DNA from: Roseburia_C amylophila
GTDB taxonomy: Bacteria > Bacillota > Clostridia > Lachnospirales > Lachnospiraceae
Direction: 5' to 3'
Length of the DNA stretch: 64,000 nucleotides
Assembly (NCBI RefSeq): GCF_025567465.1
Contig: NZ_JAOQKI010000012.1
Span: 1-64,000, forward strand
Shown here: positions 36,333-44,178 of the stretch, in pieces
Position numbering within the stretch: the stretch's first letter is position 1
Layout: each line of letters begins with the position of its first letter
Notes under the pieces: generated by a model
The model's input: only the letters and a program-made list of their open reading frames with translations
Told to the model about the DNA's origin: nothing
Databases searched by the model: none
Translations under genes and position numbers: made by a program

Positions 36333-37245
36333 GAAAGATACAGTAGAACAGAACAACACTGAAATCATATTATCGGATCAGGAACTGCGTAAGTTGCAGT
36401 TGAATTTATTGGAGATGCTGATAGAAGTAGACCGTATCTGCCGGAAATATCAGATTGCATATTCGCTGGACGGAGGAAGCCTGCTTGGGGCAGTGCGTCA
36501 TGGAGGATTTATTCCATGGGATGATGATGTAGATGTCATTATGCGAAGAAAAGAATATCAGAGATTTTATAAAGCGTGTAAAAGAGAACTGGATCAGAAA
36601 CGTTTTACTTTGCAGGAATACCGGACAGATAAGAACTATCGCTGGGGCTATGCAAAGCTGCGGCGTAAGGGAACAGAATTTGTCCGGCTGGGACAGGAAC
36701 ATATGCAGAGCACAAGAGGAATTTTTCTTGACATATTTGTAGTTGATAATGTTCCGGATGGATATATTTTAAGAAGGCTGCATTATATGGCATGCTATGT
36801 AATTCGTAAACTGTTGTATTCTGAATTGGGGATGAAGGCAGCTTCTTCCGGATTGAAAAGGAAGTGGTTTGGCTGTTTATATCGTGTAGTTCCAAGAGAT
36901 ACCATATTTTCCTGGCGGAATCGAATTGCCGGAAGGTGTAACAGGAAAAGGACAACATTGGTCAGTCATATGACATATCCTTATCCGCATGGAAAATATG
37001 GTATGCCGGCAGAGTGCTTTGATGAAATGATGGATATGCAATTTGAAGGATATTCTTTCCGGGTGTTTAAGGAATATGATAATTATCTGAGGGAATTATA
37101 TGGAGATTACAGGAAACTTCCTCCAAAAGAAGAACGAAAGGCACATTTAAGTGTATCCAAAATTCAACTGCTAGAGCCGGAAGATATTTTCTCAAAAGAA
37201 GAATTAAATCGACTGGGTTATTATGTGAGGGAGGAAAACAAATGA
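36313..37245 (+). CDS. LicD family phosphotransferase
   Basis: This 310-residue protein carries the LicD/FKRP core: SLDGGSLLGAVRHGGFIPWD followed by DDDVDVIM (about 55-83), where the aspartates bind metal, then FLDIFVVD. LicD enzymes move phosphocholine or similar groups from a CDP-donor to a sugar. It starts at TTG 36313, supported by GGGAGG six bases upstream. Together with the LicC-like gene at 22079 and the cytidylyltransferase that follows with a 4-base overlap, it suggests a phosphodiester-linked substituent on the glycan. Confidence 0.85.
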   Translation: MKLNGRKKDTVEQNNTEIILSDQELRKLQLNLLEMLIEVDRICRKYQIAYSLDGGSLLGAVRHGGFIPWDDDVDVIMRRKEYQRFYKACKRELDQKRFTLQEYRTDKNYRWGYAKLRRKGTEFVRLGQEHMQSTRGIFLDIFVVDNVPDGYILRRLHYMACYVIRKLLYSELGMKAASSGLKRKWFGCLYRVVPRDTIFSWRNRIAGRCNRKRTTLVSHMTYPYPHGKYGMPAECFDEMMDMQFEGYSFRVFKEYDNYLRELYGDYRKLPPKEERKAHLSVSKIQLLEPEDIFSKEELNRLGYYVREENK

Positions 37246-37952
37246 ATATTGCATTATTGATTGCAGGTGGTGCAGGTACAAGAATGAAACAGGATATTCC
37301 GAAGCAGTTTCTTACGGTAAATGAAAAACCTGTTATTGTATATACATTAGAGGCATTTCAGAAACATGTTGAAATAGATGTTATTGCGGTAGTGTGTCTG
37401 GAAGGATGGGAACATGTATTAGAAGCATATGCCAGACAATTTAATATAACTAAATTACAACATATTTTCCCGGGTGGAGACTGCGGACAGGCATCTATCC
37501 GAAATGGAATTTATGCATTGGAAAAAGAATATGAAAAAGATGATATTATATTGATACATGATGCGAACAGACCAATGGTATCGGCAGATATTATATTAGA
37601 CTGCATTGTGAAGACAAAACAGTTCGGAAATGCAATTCCGGTTATTCCATGTGCAGAGGCAATGCTTGAAACAGAAGATGGCATGGTATCTACGGGAAGT
37701 TATCCAAGGGAAAAATTAAAGCGGACACAAACTCCGCATGGATTTAAATTAGGGGATATCTGCCAATTGCATCGAGAAGCAGAAAAAGCAGGAATAACTA
37801 ATTCGGTGGCTTCCTGTACATTGATGATAGAACTGGGAAAACAGGTGCATTTTTCCATGGGCTCAGAGAAGAATATAAAAATTACAACAGTGGATGATGT
37901 TGATATATTTAAGGCACTGCTGCTGGCAAAACGGTCAGAGTGGTTAAAGTAG
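37242..37952 (+). CDS. IspD/TarI-like cytidylyltransferase
   Basis: This 236-residue protein has ALLIAGGAGTRMKQDIPKQFL (the CTP-binding start), then FPGGDCGQASIRNGIYAL, ILIHDANRPMVS, RTQTPHGFKL and ITTVDDVDIF. All these blocks are shared by IspD and TarI. Within a LicD/TagF-like setting a role in making a CDP-polyol or CDP-sugar (TarI-like) is more likely than isoprenoid synthesis. The ATG overlaps the LicD stop (ATGA). No TarJ-like alcohol dehydrogenase follows; instead an SDR does, so the substrate may not be ribitol phosphate. Confidence 0.75.
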   Translation: MNIALLIAGGAGTRMKQDIPKQFLTVNEKPVIVYTLEAFQKHVEIDVIAVVCLEGWEHVLEAYARQFNITKLQHIFPGGDCGQASIRNGIYALEKEYEKDDIILIHDANRPMVSADIILDCIVKTKQFGNAIPVIPCAEAMLETEDGMVSTGSYPREKLKRTQTPHGFKLGDICQLHREAEKAGITNSVASCTLMIELGKQVHFSMGSEKNIKITTVDDVDIFKALLLAKRSEWLK

Positions 37953-37961
37953 GAAGGCAAA

Positions 37962-39020
37962 ATGAGCAGATATAACAGCGAGACATATCGGAAAGATTTG
38001 CAAAAAACAATTGAGTCAACCAATGATATCTTAAAGGCGTTAGAAGGAAAAAAAGTATTGCTGACTGGTGCAACTGGATTGATTGGTGCTGCGATTGCAG
38101 ATTTATTAATCTGGTACAACAAGGATAGAAATGTGCCGGTTGAACTATATGCAGCCGGTAGAAATGAGAAACAGATAGAAGAAAAATTTGAGCCTTATGA
38201 AAAAGCAGCCTGGTTCCATATTGTTCCATATGAAGCTACTGGAAAAATTAAATTTGAATGCCCGGTGAACTATATTATTCATGGTGCAGGAATTGCCTAT
38301 CCGAAAATGTTTACTCAAAGTCCGGTAGAAACGATGCGGGTAGCATTATATGGAACAGATCAGATATTAAAGTATGGAGTGGAACAGAAGATTCAGCGGA
38401 TGGTATTTATTTCTTCCAGTGAAGTGTATGGAAAACATGCAGGTGAAAATCCATTGGAAGAGTCGGAATATGGATATATAGATTTGCTGAATCCGAGATC
38501 TTCTTACTCTATGGGAAAACGTGCAGCAGAGACAATGTGCATCAGTTATGCAAAAGAATATGATCTTCATGTTACAGTTGCACGTCCAGGACATATTTAT
38601 GGACCTACAGCTCGGAGAGAGGATAATCGTGTATCTTCCATGTTTGCATATGATGCAGCAGATGGCAAAAATCTTATTATGAAAAGTAATGGTACGCAGA
38701 TAAGGTCCTATTGCTATGCGTTGGATTGTGCATCAGCAATTTTATTTTTACTTTTAAAAGGAAAAAAGGAACTGGCATATAATATTTCAAATAGAAATTC
38801 CATTATGTCTGTAAAAGAGCTGGCAGAGCAATTGGCAAAGGAAGCTGGAGTTAAGGTGCAGCTTCAAATTCCCAAAGAAGAAGAACGACAAGCATTTAAT
38901 CCCATGGATAATTCCAGCCTGAATGGGGAAAAGCTGGAGTTGCTGGGCTGGCAGGGACTTTTTGGTGGAGAAGAAGGTACGGCACATACAGTAAGAATTA
39001 TCAAAGAAGGAAGACTATAA
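37962..39020 (+). CDS. NAD-dependent epimerase/dehydratase (extended SDR)
   Basis: This 352-residue extended SDR has a glycine-rich motif LLTGATGLIGAAI (about 33-45), ISSSEVYG, then SYSMGKRAAE with the YxxxK motif read as SYSMGK, and ARPGHIYGP. It binds NAD(P) and acts on a nucleotide sugar or CDP-linked substrate. It lies 9 bases after the cytidylyltransferase and may use its product. Related gene pairs occur in surface polysaccharide loci. The exact reaction cannot be named from sequence. Confidence 0.75.
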   Translation: MSRYNSETYRKDLQKTIESTNDILKALEGKKVLLTGATGLIGAAIADLLIWYNKDRNVPVELYAAGRNEKQIEEKFEPYEKAAWFHIVPYEATGKIKFECPVNYIIHGAGIAYPKMFTQSPVETMRVALYGTDQILKYGVEQKIQRMVFISSSEVYGKHAGENPLEESEYGYIDLLNPRSSYSMGKRAAETMCISYAKEYDLHVTVARPGHIYGPTARREDNRVSSMFAYDAADGKNLIMKSNGTQIRSYCYALDCASAILFLLLKGKKELAYNISNRNSIMSVKELAEQLAKEAGVKVQLQIPKEEERQAFNPMDNSSLNGEKLELLGWQGLFGGEEGTAHTVRIIKEGRL

Positions 39021-39040
39021 GATAGCAAAGGAGCCACCCC

Positions 39041-40255
39041 ATGAATATTTTGGTTTATCGCTGGAATTCCTACAACTACATAGACATCATTGCAACATTC
39101 CAATCCATGGGACATCAGGTGGATGTAATTGAGCAGGAACTGGAAAGCTATGATGAGGATGAAGTGTTTGCGGCACGTTTGCATGGCATATTGCAGCAGA
39201 AAAACTATGACTTTGTTTTTACGGTGAATTATTTTGCAGTGATTTCCGGAGTATGTCAGCAGATGGGGATAAAGTATGTATCCTGGAGCTGTGACAGCCC
39301 GCTGCTTAGCATGTATCACAAGAATGTATTCTTGGACTGCAATTATTTCTTTCTCTTTGATAAGACCAATTATCTGGAATTCAAGGGAATGGGCGTAAAA
39401 CATATCTGGCATCTGCCGCTGGCAGTGGATACGGACCGGCTGGATGAGCTATTTGCACAGGATACTATGGATAAAATGCAGTTGGCAGAAACAGATAGTG
39501 GGAATGCCTCAAAACATTCGGTGCGGGATTTTGCAGGCGGGATTTCTTTTGTAGGAAATTTATATGAGAAGAACAGCTATGATGAACTGGAAACAAGGTT
39601 TCCGGAATATTTGCGGGGTTATTTTGATGCTGTCATGGAGGCACAGCTTAATATCAGCGGCGGCAATATAATCGAACCGATGTTGACTGCGGATATCTTA
39701 GAGCGTGTATCGGAATATTTTGAACTGAAGAAATCGAAGGATTCTTTTTCTGATCTGGGGCTGGTATTTGCAACAACGGTGCTTGGATTTAAAACTGCTT
39801 CTTTGCAGCGGCAGCGTGCATTGCTGGCACTGGTGGCTAAATTCCCGGTAAACCTTTATACAAATACAGGCGGAGATACTTTGCTTCGGGTAAAGAATTG
39901 CGGCTCAGTAGATTATTGGTCGGAGATGCCGAAGGTATTCCGCTATTCGAAAATCAATCTTAATTTTACGATTCCGAATATCAAGAGCGGGCTGCCTCTA
40001 CGGATTTTTGATGTACTTGGTGCAGGTGGATTCCTGCTGACCAATTATCAGGCAGAATTACCGGATTATTTTGAAATTGGAAAAGATTTGGCTTGCTTTG
40101 AATCCGAAGCAGAACTGGTAGAAAAGTGCAGCTACTATCTTACCCGTGAGGAAGAACGGCAGCAGATAGCAAAGAACGGTTATGAGAAAGTGAAGAACTG
40201 CTGCAGCTATCGGAAACGTCTGAAGTTTATATTGGAAAAGATTGGGGAGGAGTAG
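39041..40255 (+). CDS. CgeB-like glycosyltransferase, last gene of the glycan operon
   Basis: This 404-residue protein starts MNILVYRWNSYNYIDI, with AAAGGAG upstream. It has the window's CgeB-like blocks: WSCDSPL (about 85-91), ISFVGNLYEK, YSKINLNFTIPNIKSGLPLRIFDVLGAGGFLLTN (about 300-335) and TREEERQQIAKNGYEKV. It clusters with the genes at 14041, 15224 and 19852 more than with 18088. A strong hairpin terminator follows, closing the glycan unit. Confidence 0.8.
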   Translation: MNILVYRWNSYNYIDIIATFQSMGHQVDVIEQELESYDEDEVFAARLHGILQQKNYDFVFTVNYFAVISGVCQQMGIKYVSWSCDSPLLSMYHKNVFLDCNYFFLFDKTNYLEFKGMGVKHIWHLPLAVDTDRLDELFAQDTMDKMQLAETDSGNASKHSVRDFAGGISFVGNLYEKNSYDELETRFPEYLRGYFDAVMEAQLNISGGNIIEPMLTADILERVSEYFELKKSKDSFSDLGLVFATTVLGFKTASLQRQRALLALVAKFPVNLYTNTGGDTLLRVKNCGSVDYWSEMPKVFRYSKINLNFTIPNIKSGLPLRIFDVLGAGGFLLTNYQAELPDYFEIGKDLACFESEAELVEKCSYYLTREEERQQIAKNGYEKVKNCCSYRKRLKFILEKIGEE

Positions 40256-40317
40256 AAGATAGTGGATTTATAAAAAAATTAGAGACGCTTTACAGTGTTT
40301 TTAGAAACTTGTATTGT

Positions 40318-40366
40318 ATATGCTTCGACGGTTATGTTACAATAGCTACGAAGCATATTTTTTTCA
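40318..40366 (+). terminator. Terminator of the glycan operon
   Basis: ATATGCTTCG (40318-40327) pairs with CGAAGCATAT (40349-40358), followed by a T run. The rest of the 272-base gap (40256-40527) is AT-rich with no gene that I can support. Confidence 0.75.
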
Positions 40367-40527
40367 TAATTTTGGCAATATGCAAAAAGAAATCCGTATA
40401 ATGCCTCATTTCATAGAATCAATGAACACATCTTATATTTCTTGAAAAATTCATGCTTTAAACTCACAAAAAAAGCAGGATTTTTTTAGAAAACTCCTGT
40501 GAAAAATTGCATAGGAGGAAGAATGAA

Positions 40528-40794
40528 ATGCCCGCATTATCAATGTTTTATGGAATTATTGTACGCATGCAGAGTGAAAAAGGTGGAAAACATAGTAAAC
40601 CACATATTCATGCGTTGTATGGAGAAGAGGAAATTATAGTTTCGCTGAATGGAGAAGTATTGGAAGGCAAGTTCCCTAATCGGCAGTTAAAAATGCTATT
40701 GGCATGGATGACAATCCATGAAGATGAATTATATGCCAATTGGAAAATGCTAAGTGAGGGAGAAGGCTATTTCCGGATAGCTCCATTAAAATAA
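40528..40794 (+). CDS. DUF4160 family protein
   Basis: This 88-residue protein starts at ATG 40528 with AGGAGG 9 bases upstream. It carries the DUF4160 pattern: SMFYGIIVRM, a HxxPHIHA metal-like cluster (about 26-33), then EEEIIVSLNGEVLEGKFP and a helix with WMTIHEDEL. The histidines could bind metal. It is paired with the DUF2442 gene 26 bases downstream, a common arrangement in bacterial genomes. The function is unknown; a toxin-antitoxin role has been suspected for such pairs but is not shown here. Confidence 0.8.
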   Translation: MPALSMFYGIIVRMQSEKGGKHSKPHIHALYGEEEIIVSLNGEVLEGKFPNRQLKMLLAWMTIHEDELYANWKMLSEGEGYFRIAPLK

Positions 40795-40820
40795 TGGAAC
40801 AGAACAAGGAGGATATGAAG

Positions 40821-41066
40821 ATGCTTAGACCAACGGCTACAAGCGTTCGGGCGGAAGAAGGTTATATTCTTGATGTTGAATTTGATAATGGAGAAAGAAA
40901 ACAGTTTGATGTTAAACCATATATAAAAGGCTCGTGGTATGGGAAATTGGAGAACCCGGATTACTTTAGAAGGGTAAGAACAGATGGATATACTGTTGTA
41001 TGGCCGGAAGGTCAGGATATCTGTCCGGATGAATTGTATACACAAAGCACCAGCTTCGCAAAATAA
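40821..41066 (+). CDS. DUF2442 family protein
   Basis: This 81-residue protein contains the DUF2442 pattern: YILDVEFDNGERKQFDVKPYI, a loop, FRRVRTDGYTVVWPEGQDICPDELY. I chose ATG 40821 because AAGGAGG (40806-40812) is 8 bases upstream; ATG 40794 and 40815 are worse spaced. Related proteins fold as a small beta sheet and are thought to bind partner proteins or DNA. It forms a two-gene unit with the DUF4160 gene. Confidence 0.8.
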   Translation: MLRPTATSVRAEEGYILDVEFDNGERKQFDVKPYIKGSWYGKLENPDYFRRVRTDGYTVVWPEGQDICPDELYTQSTSFAK

Positions 41067-41090
41067 AGAACATAACCTGCCACCGGCAGC

Positions 41091-41137
41091 AAAAAAATAA
41101 GACCTGATTTTTCCCACATGTAAAAGTCAGGTCTTAT
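41091..41137 (-). terminator. Terminator of the FliD-like minus-strand gene
   Basis: The arms 41097-41112 and 41122-41137 form a 16-bp stem with one G-T pair. On the minus strand a T7 run follows, so it ends the gene at 41134, whose stop codon lies inside the stem. Confidence 0.75.
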
Positions 41138-42435
41138 AAATATTTATCCAGCATCAAACCAGAGTACATAGACGTAATATAAGGTGTGGCAAAATTCTTG
41201 CCCGGGTTCTTGTAAGCAACAATTACTTTGTCCACGTACTGCATCGGATTTAAGGAAGCCTGGTTGGCTTTTGCACTTAAGGCATTCTTAAAGCGGTTTA
41301 ATACATGGAAACTCTCGGCGGCATCATCCGATTCGACAGCGTCCGCCAGTAAATCCCGGTCAACGGAAATAGTAGAATCAGAATTTATAATAAGTCCGAT
41401 GGCTTCAAAATCATTTTTAAAATGCTGTGCAACACCGCTCATATCAGAAAGCAGCTTCTGGCTGGTCGGCTGCGACTCGCGGTATTCATTAGCGGTATCC
41501 ACCATGGAATTATAGGAATCCACCAGTTCCTGAATATTATCGGCAACGGCATCCACATTTGCTTTAAAACCAAGGGTAGCAGGTCTGCCTTCCGGGCTGA
41601 CTGCTTTCAGGTGTACTTCAAAAGTATTGTTGATGGTAAATGTATTGGAATAGGAACTGTGTTCCGTACCGTTTAACAGAAAAACGGAATTGGAAGCTGC
41701 ATCCGTAACCTTGTTAATACCAAGCTTATCCATTGCCTGTATGGATTCGTTGGAAGTTCCCGGCAGAATCTGGAACAGAAAATCTTCGTCATCCTTAAGA
41801 CCGGTTTTTCTGGAAGTTAAGACCAGGGCACTGTGGCCGGAGTCGTCTTCTTTAACATCTGCGTGAATGCCAATGCTGGCAGTATTGAAAAGCTTTGCCA
41901 GCTTATCCTGGACACTCCGGTTGGTATCATCTGGATTTACATTGAACTGGAACTCATAGGAAGCACTGCTGGTATTCAGATCAAAGGAATAACTGCCTGG
42001 TTTAAAAGCAAGCTGGTCATCCTTTAAGTAATTACCGTAGTTTAACTGCGGAGAAGCAAGCTTCTTAATTTCCATCTGAAAGCTGTTGGTATTCTCGTCG
42101 GAATCTCCGTTTCCAACATAATCTGCATCAACGATATCATTCTGGTCAGAGACGGCAATTTTTTTCTGAAAAGCCTCTGCAAGACTGTCACCGGTGGATA
42201 AAGAAGCAATGACATTTTTTAAATCACGGGCATGCTCTTTGATATCGATAGCAAACTTCTGTGCATCAGCAGAATCTTTTATTTTGTAAAGAGGGGATTC
42301 TTTATTGATTTTTACAATATTATTGTAAACAGAGCGCAACTCACTCTTCTTGTGGGAATCATACCGGGAAACGGTAGACTTGCCATAAGTTGTAAGATAA
42401 TAGTTATACATATTATCAAGAATAGCAGATGCCAT
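41134..42435 (-). CDS. FliD-like (filament cap-related) protein
   Basis: This 433-residue protein has a helical N-terminus (about 1-100), a beta-rich middle (about 125-300; FQMEIKKLASPQLNYG, LVLTSRKTG), and a C-terminal region with NIQELVDSYNSMVDTANEY (about 325-343), which is the FliD C-terminal pattern. The usual N-terminal SGLASGMD motif is missing. It may be an alternative cap, a regulator of FliD, or an export substrate with another role. GGAGG precedes the ATG at 42435. It is far from, and opposite to, the main flagellar operon, but at the other end of the glycan island. Confidence 0.65.
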   Translation of the reverse strand: MASAILDNMYNYYLTTYGKSTVSRYDSHKKSELRSVYNNIVKINKESPLYKIKDSADAQKFAIDIKEHARDLKNVIASLSTGDSLAEAFQKKIAVSDQNDIVDADYVGNGDSDENTNSFQMEIKKLASPQLNYGNYLKDDQLAFKPGSYSFDLNTSSASYEFQFNVNPDDTNRSVQDKLAKLFNTASIGIHADVKEDDSGHSALVLTSRKTGLKDDEDFLFQILPGTSNESIQAMDKLGINKVTDAASNSVFLLNGTEHSSYSNTFTINNTFEVHLKAVSPEGRPATLGFKANVDAVADNIQELVDSYNSMVDTANEYRESQPTSQKLLSDMSGVAQHFKNDFEAIGLIINSDSTISVDRDLLADAVESDDAAESFHVLNRFKNALSAKANQASLNPMQYVDKVIVAYKNPGKNFATPYITSMYSGLMLDKYL

Positions 42436-42633
42436 AAATAACCCCCTCCTTTCTTCCATGAAATGTGCATCTTCTTGATGCCGGGTATAGTAAAATCCAT
42501 TTATACATATCTAATATAGCATAAAAATAAGAAAAAGTCATCTACAAGATATACAAAAAATGTTGCAAAAACGCTAGATTTTGTGGTAATATATGTACTG
42601 GATTACAAGTTTACAGAGAATGTGAAAAAAGAG

Positions 42634-42662
42634 TTGACGCTCCATGTGGTTTGTGCTATCAT
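42634..42662 (+). promoter_or_regulatory. Sigma-A promoter of rpmG-secE-nusG
   Basis: TTGACG (42634-42639) and TATCAT (42657-42662) are 17 bases apart. The leader then holds the palindrome TATGCCTAAAAATAGGCATA (42691-42710), a small hairpin of unknown role. The rest of the 308-base gap (42436-42743) shows no gene. Confidence 0.7.
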
Positions 42663-42743
42663 AGACTAGCTTGGAAGTAAGTCTTTTTTTTATGCCTAAA
42701 AATAGGCATAGAAAACACAAAGAAAGTAATGGAGGTGGAAGTT

Positions 42744-42893
42744 GTGCGCACAAAGATTACATTAGCATGCACAGAATGCAAGCAGCGTAATTACAACATG
42801 ACAAAAGACAAGAAAGCTCATCCAGACAGAATGGAGACAAAGAAGTATTGTAGATTCTGCAAGACTCATACATTACACAAAGAAACAAAATAA
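42744..42893 (+). CDS. rpmG: Ribosomal protein L33
   Basis: This 49-residue 50S subunit protein has two zinc-binding CxxC pairs (CTEC about 9-12, CRFC about 36-39), so it is the zinc-containing form of L33. It starts at GTG 42744 with GGAGGTGG upstream. The rpmG-secE-nusG order is standard in Firmicutes. It was read directly from the sequence. Confidence 0.93.
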   Translation: MRTKITLACTECKQRNYNMTKDKKAHPDRMETKKYCRFCKTHTLHKETK

Positions 42894-42938
42894 TTTGTGA
42901 ATGCGTGACAATGAGCAAAAAGAAAAGGAAGTGACAAA

Positions 42939-43148
42939 ATGGGAGAAACCGAAAACAAGAACACAGCAGTAAAAGAGAGCTGGTTCGCCGGTCTTAAGGC
43001 TGAATTCAAAAAAATCATTTGGCCTACAAAAGAATCACTTGCCCGTCAGACAACAGCAGTTGTTATTGTGTCAGTTGTACTTGGTCTGATAATTACACTT
43101 CTGGATACAATCATCCAGTACGGTGTGAATTTTCTAGTGAATTTATAA
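42939..43148 (+). CDS. secE: SecE, preprotein translocase subunit
   Basis: This 69-residue protein has a short cytoplasmic N-terminus with the conserved FKKIIWPTKE block (about 28-37) and one membrane helix (about 43-66). SecE clamps SecY in the Sec channel. AAGGAAGTG lies before ATG 42939. It is followed by nusG after 17 bases. Confidence 0.95.
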   Translation: MGETENKNTAVKESWFAGLKAEFKKIIWPTKESLARQTTAVVIVSVVLGLIITLLDTIIQYGVNFLVNL

Positions 43149-43165
43149 TGGAGGCATAGGTGATT

Positions 43166-43684
43166 ATGGCAGAGGCACACTGGTATGTAGTTCATACCTA
43201 TTCAGGTTATGAGAATAAGGTCAAAGCGAACATCGATAAGGCAATCGAGAACCGGCATTTAGAAGAGCAGATACTCGAAGTCAGAGTACCGATGCAGGAT
43301 GTTGTCGAGCTTAAGAACGGTGCGAAAAAGCAGGTTCAGAAGAAAATGTTCCCGGGATATGTGCTTATCAATATGGTCATGAATGATGATACCTGGTATG
43401 TGGTAAGAAATACCAGAGGCGTAACCGGATTTGTTGGACCGGGATCTAAGCCGGTACCACTCACTGACGCTGAAATGAGACCACTGGGAATCAAGTCAGA
43501 CAACATTGTCGTAGATTTCGATGAAGGCGATACCGTCGTTGTAATCGGTGGTGTGTGGAAGGACACCATCGGTGTTATCCAGCGTATGGATCACGGAAAA
43601 CAGATTTGTACGATTAATGTGGATTTATTTGGCCGGGAGACTCCGGTCGAGATTAGTTTTTCAGATGTAAAGAAGATGAATTAA
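43166..43684 (+). CDS. nusG: NusG, transcription elongation/termination factor
   Basis: This 172-residue protein has an N-terminal NGN domain starting AEAHWYVVHTYSGYENKVK and binding RNA polymerase, and a C-terminal KOW domain with FDEGDTVVVIGGVWKDTIG (about 118-136). I chose ATG 43166 because it gives the standard NusG N-terminus; GTG 43160 would add two residues and has the closer GGAGG. It stands next to secE and rplK as usual. Confidence 0.94.
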   Translation: MAEAHWYVVHTYSGYENKVKANIDKAIENRHLEEQILEVRVPMQDVVELKNGAKKQVQKKMFPGYVLINMVMNDDTWYVVRNTRGVTGFVGPGSKPVPLTDAEMRPLGIKSDNIVVDFDEGDTVVVIGGVWKDTIGVIQRMDHGKQICTINVDLFGRETPVEISFSDVKKMN

Positions 43685-43699
43685 AGGAGGCAACCTCAA

Positions 43700-44125
43700 A
43701 TGGCAAAGAAAGTAGAAGGATATATCAAATTGCAGATTCCTGCCGGCAAAGCAACTCCGGCACCACCTGTTGGACCTGCTTTAGGTCAGCATGGTGTGAA
43801 TATTGTGGAATTCACAAAACAGTTTAATGCAAAAACAGCAGATATGGGAGATACAATCGTTCCTGTAGTTATCACTGTTTACGCAGACAGAAGCTTCAGC
43901 TTCATTACAAAAACTCCTCCAGCAGCAGTACTGCTGAAAAAGGCCTGCAACTTAAAGAGTGCATCTGCAACTCCGAACAAGACAAAAGTTGCAAAGATTT
44001 CTAAAGCTAAGCTTCAGGAAATCGCTGAGCTGAAAATGCCAGACTTAAATGCTGCATCTGTTGAAGCTGCAATGAGCATGATCGCAGGAACAGCAAGAAG
44101 TATGGGAATCGAAGTAGAGGACTAA
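43700..44125 (+). CDS. rplK: Ribosomal protein L11
   Basis: This 141-residue protein of standard length binds 23S rRNA at the GTPase centre. KLQIPAGKATPAPPVGPALG (about 10-29) is the L11 signature, followed by the Lys-rich rRNA-binding half. AAAGGAGGC precedes ATG 43700. An L1-type RNA site lies between it and rplA. Confidence 0.97.
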   Translation: MAKKVEGYIKLQIPAGKATPAPPVGPALGQHGVNIVEFTKQFNAKTADMGDTIVPVVITVYADRSFSFITKTPPAAVLLKKACNLKSASATPNKTKVAKISKAKLQEIAELKMPDLNAASVEAAMSMIAGTARSMGIEVED

Positions 44126-44133
44126 ATGGAAAC

Positions 44134-44163
44134 GTGGGAGGGTACCACTCCCGATAATACCAC
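44134..44163 (+). promoter_or_regulatory. Predicted L1 autoregulatory RNA site
   Basis: GTGG (44134-44137) pairs with CCAC (44160-44163), and GGGAG pairs with CTCCC inside. The strands are joined by an asymmetric GATAATA loop. This mimics the L1 site on 23S rRNA, so L1 may repress its own gene, 16 bases downstream. Confidence 0.6.
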
Positions 44164-44178
44164 AGGAGGTTATTTAGA

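Noticed and set aside
37242..37952. Cytidylyltransferase as the isoprenoid enzyme IspD
   Set aside because: Its neighbours are LicD, SDR and glycosyltransferase genes and no other isoprenoid gene is present, so a CDP-polyol or CDP-sugar role is more likely.
42691..42710. Palindrome in the rpmG leader as a riboswitch
   Set aside because: It is a simple 8-bp hairpin without conserved riboswitch elements; only a possible leader stem.
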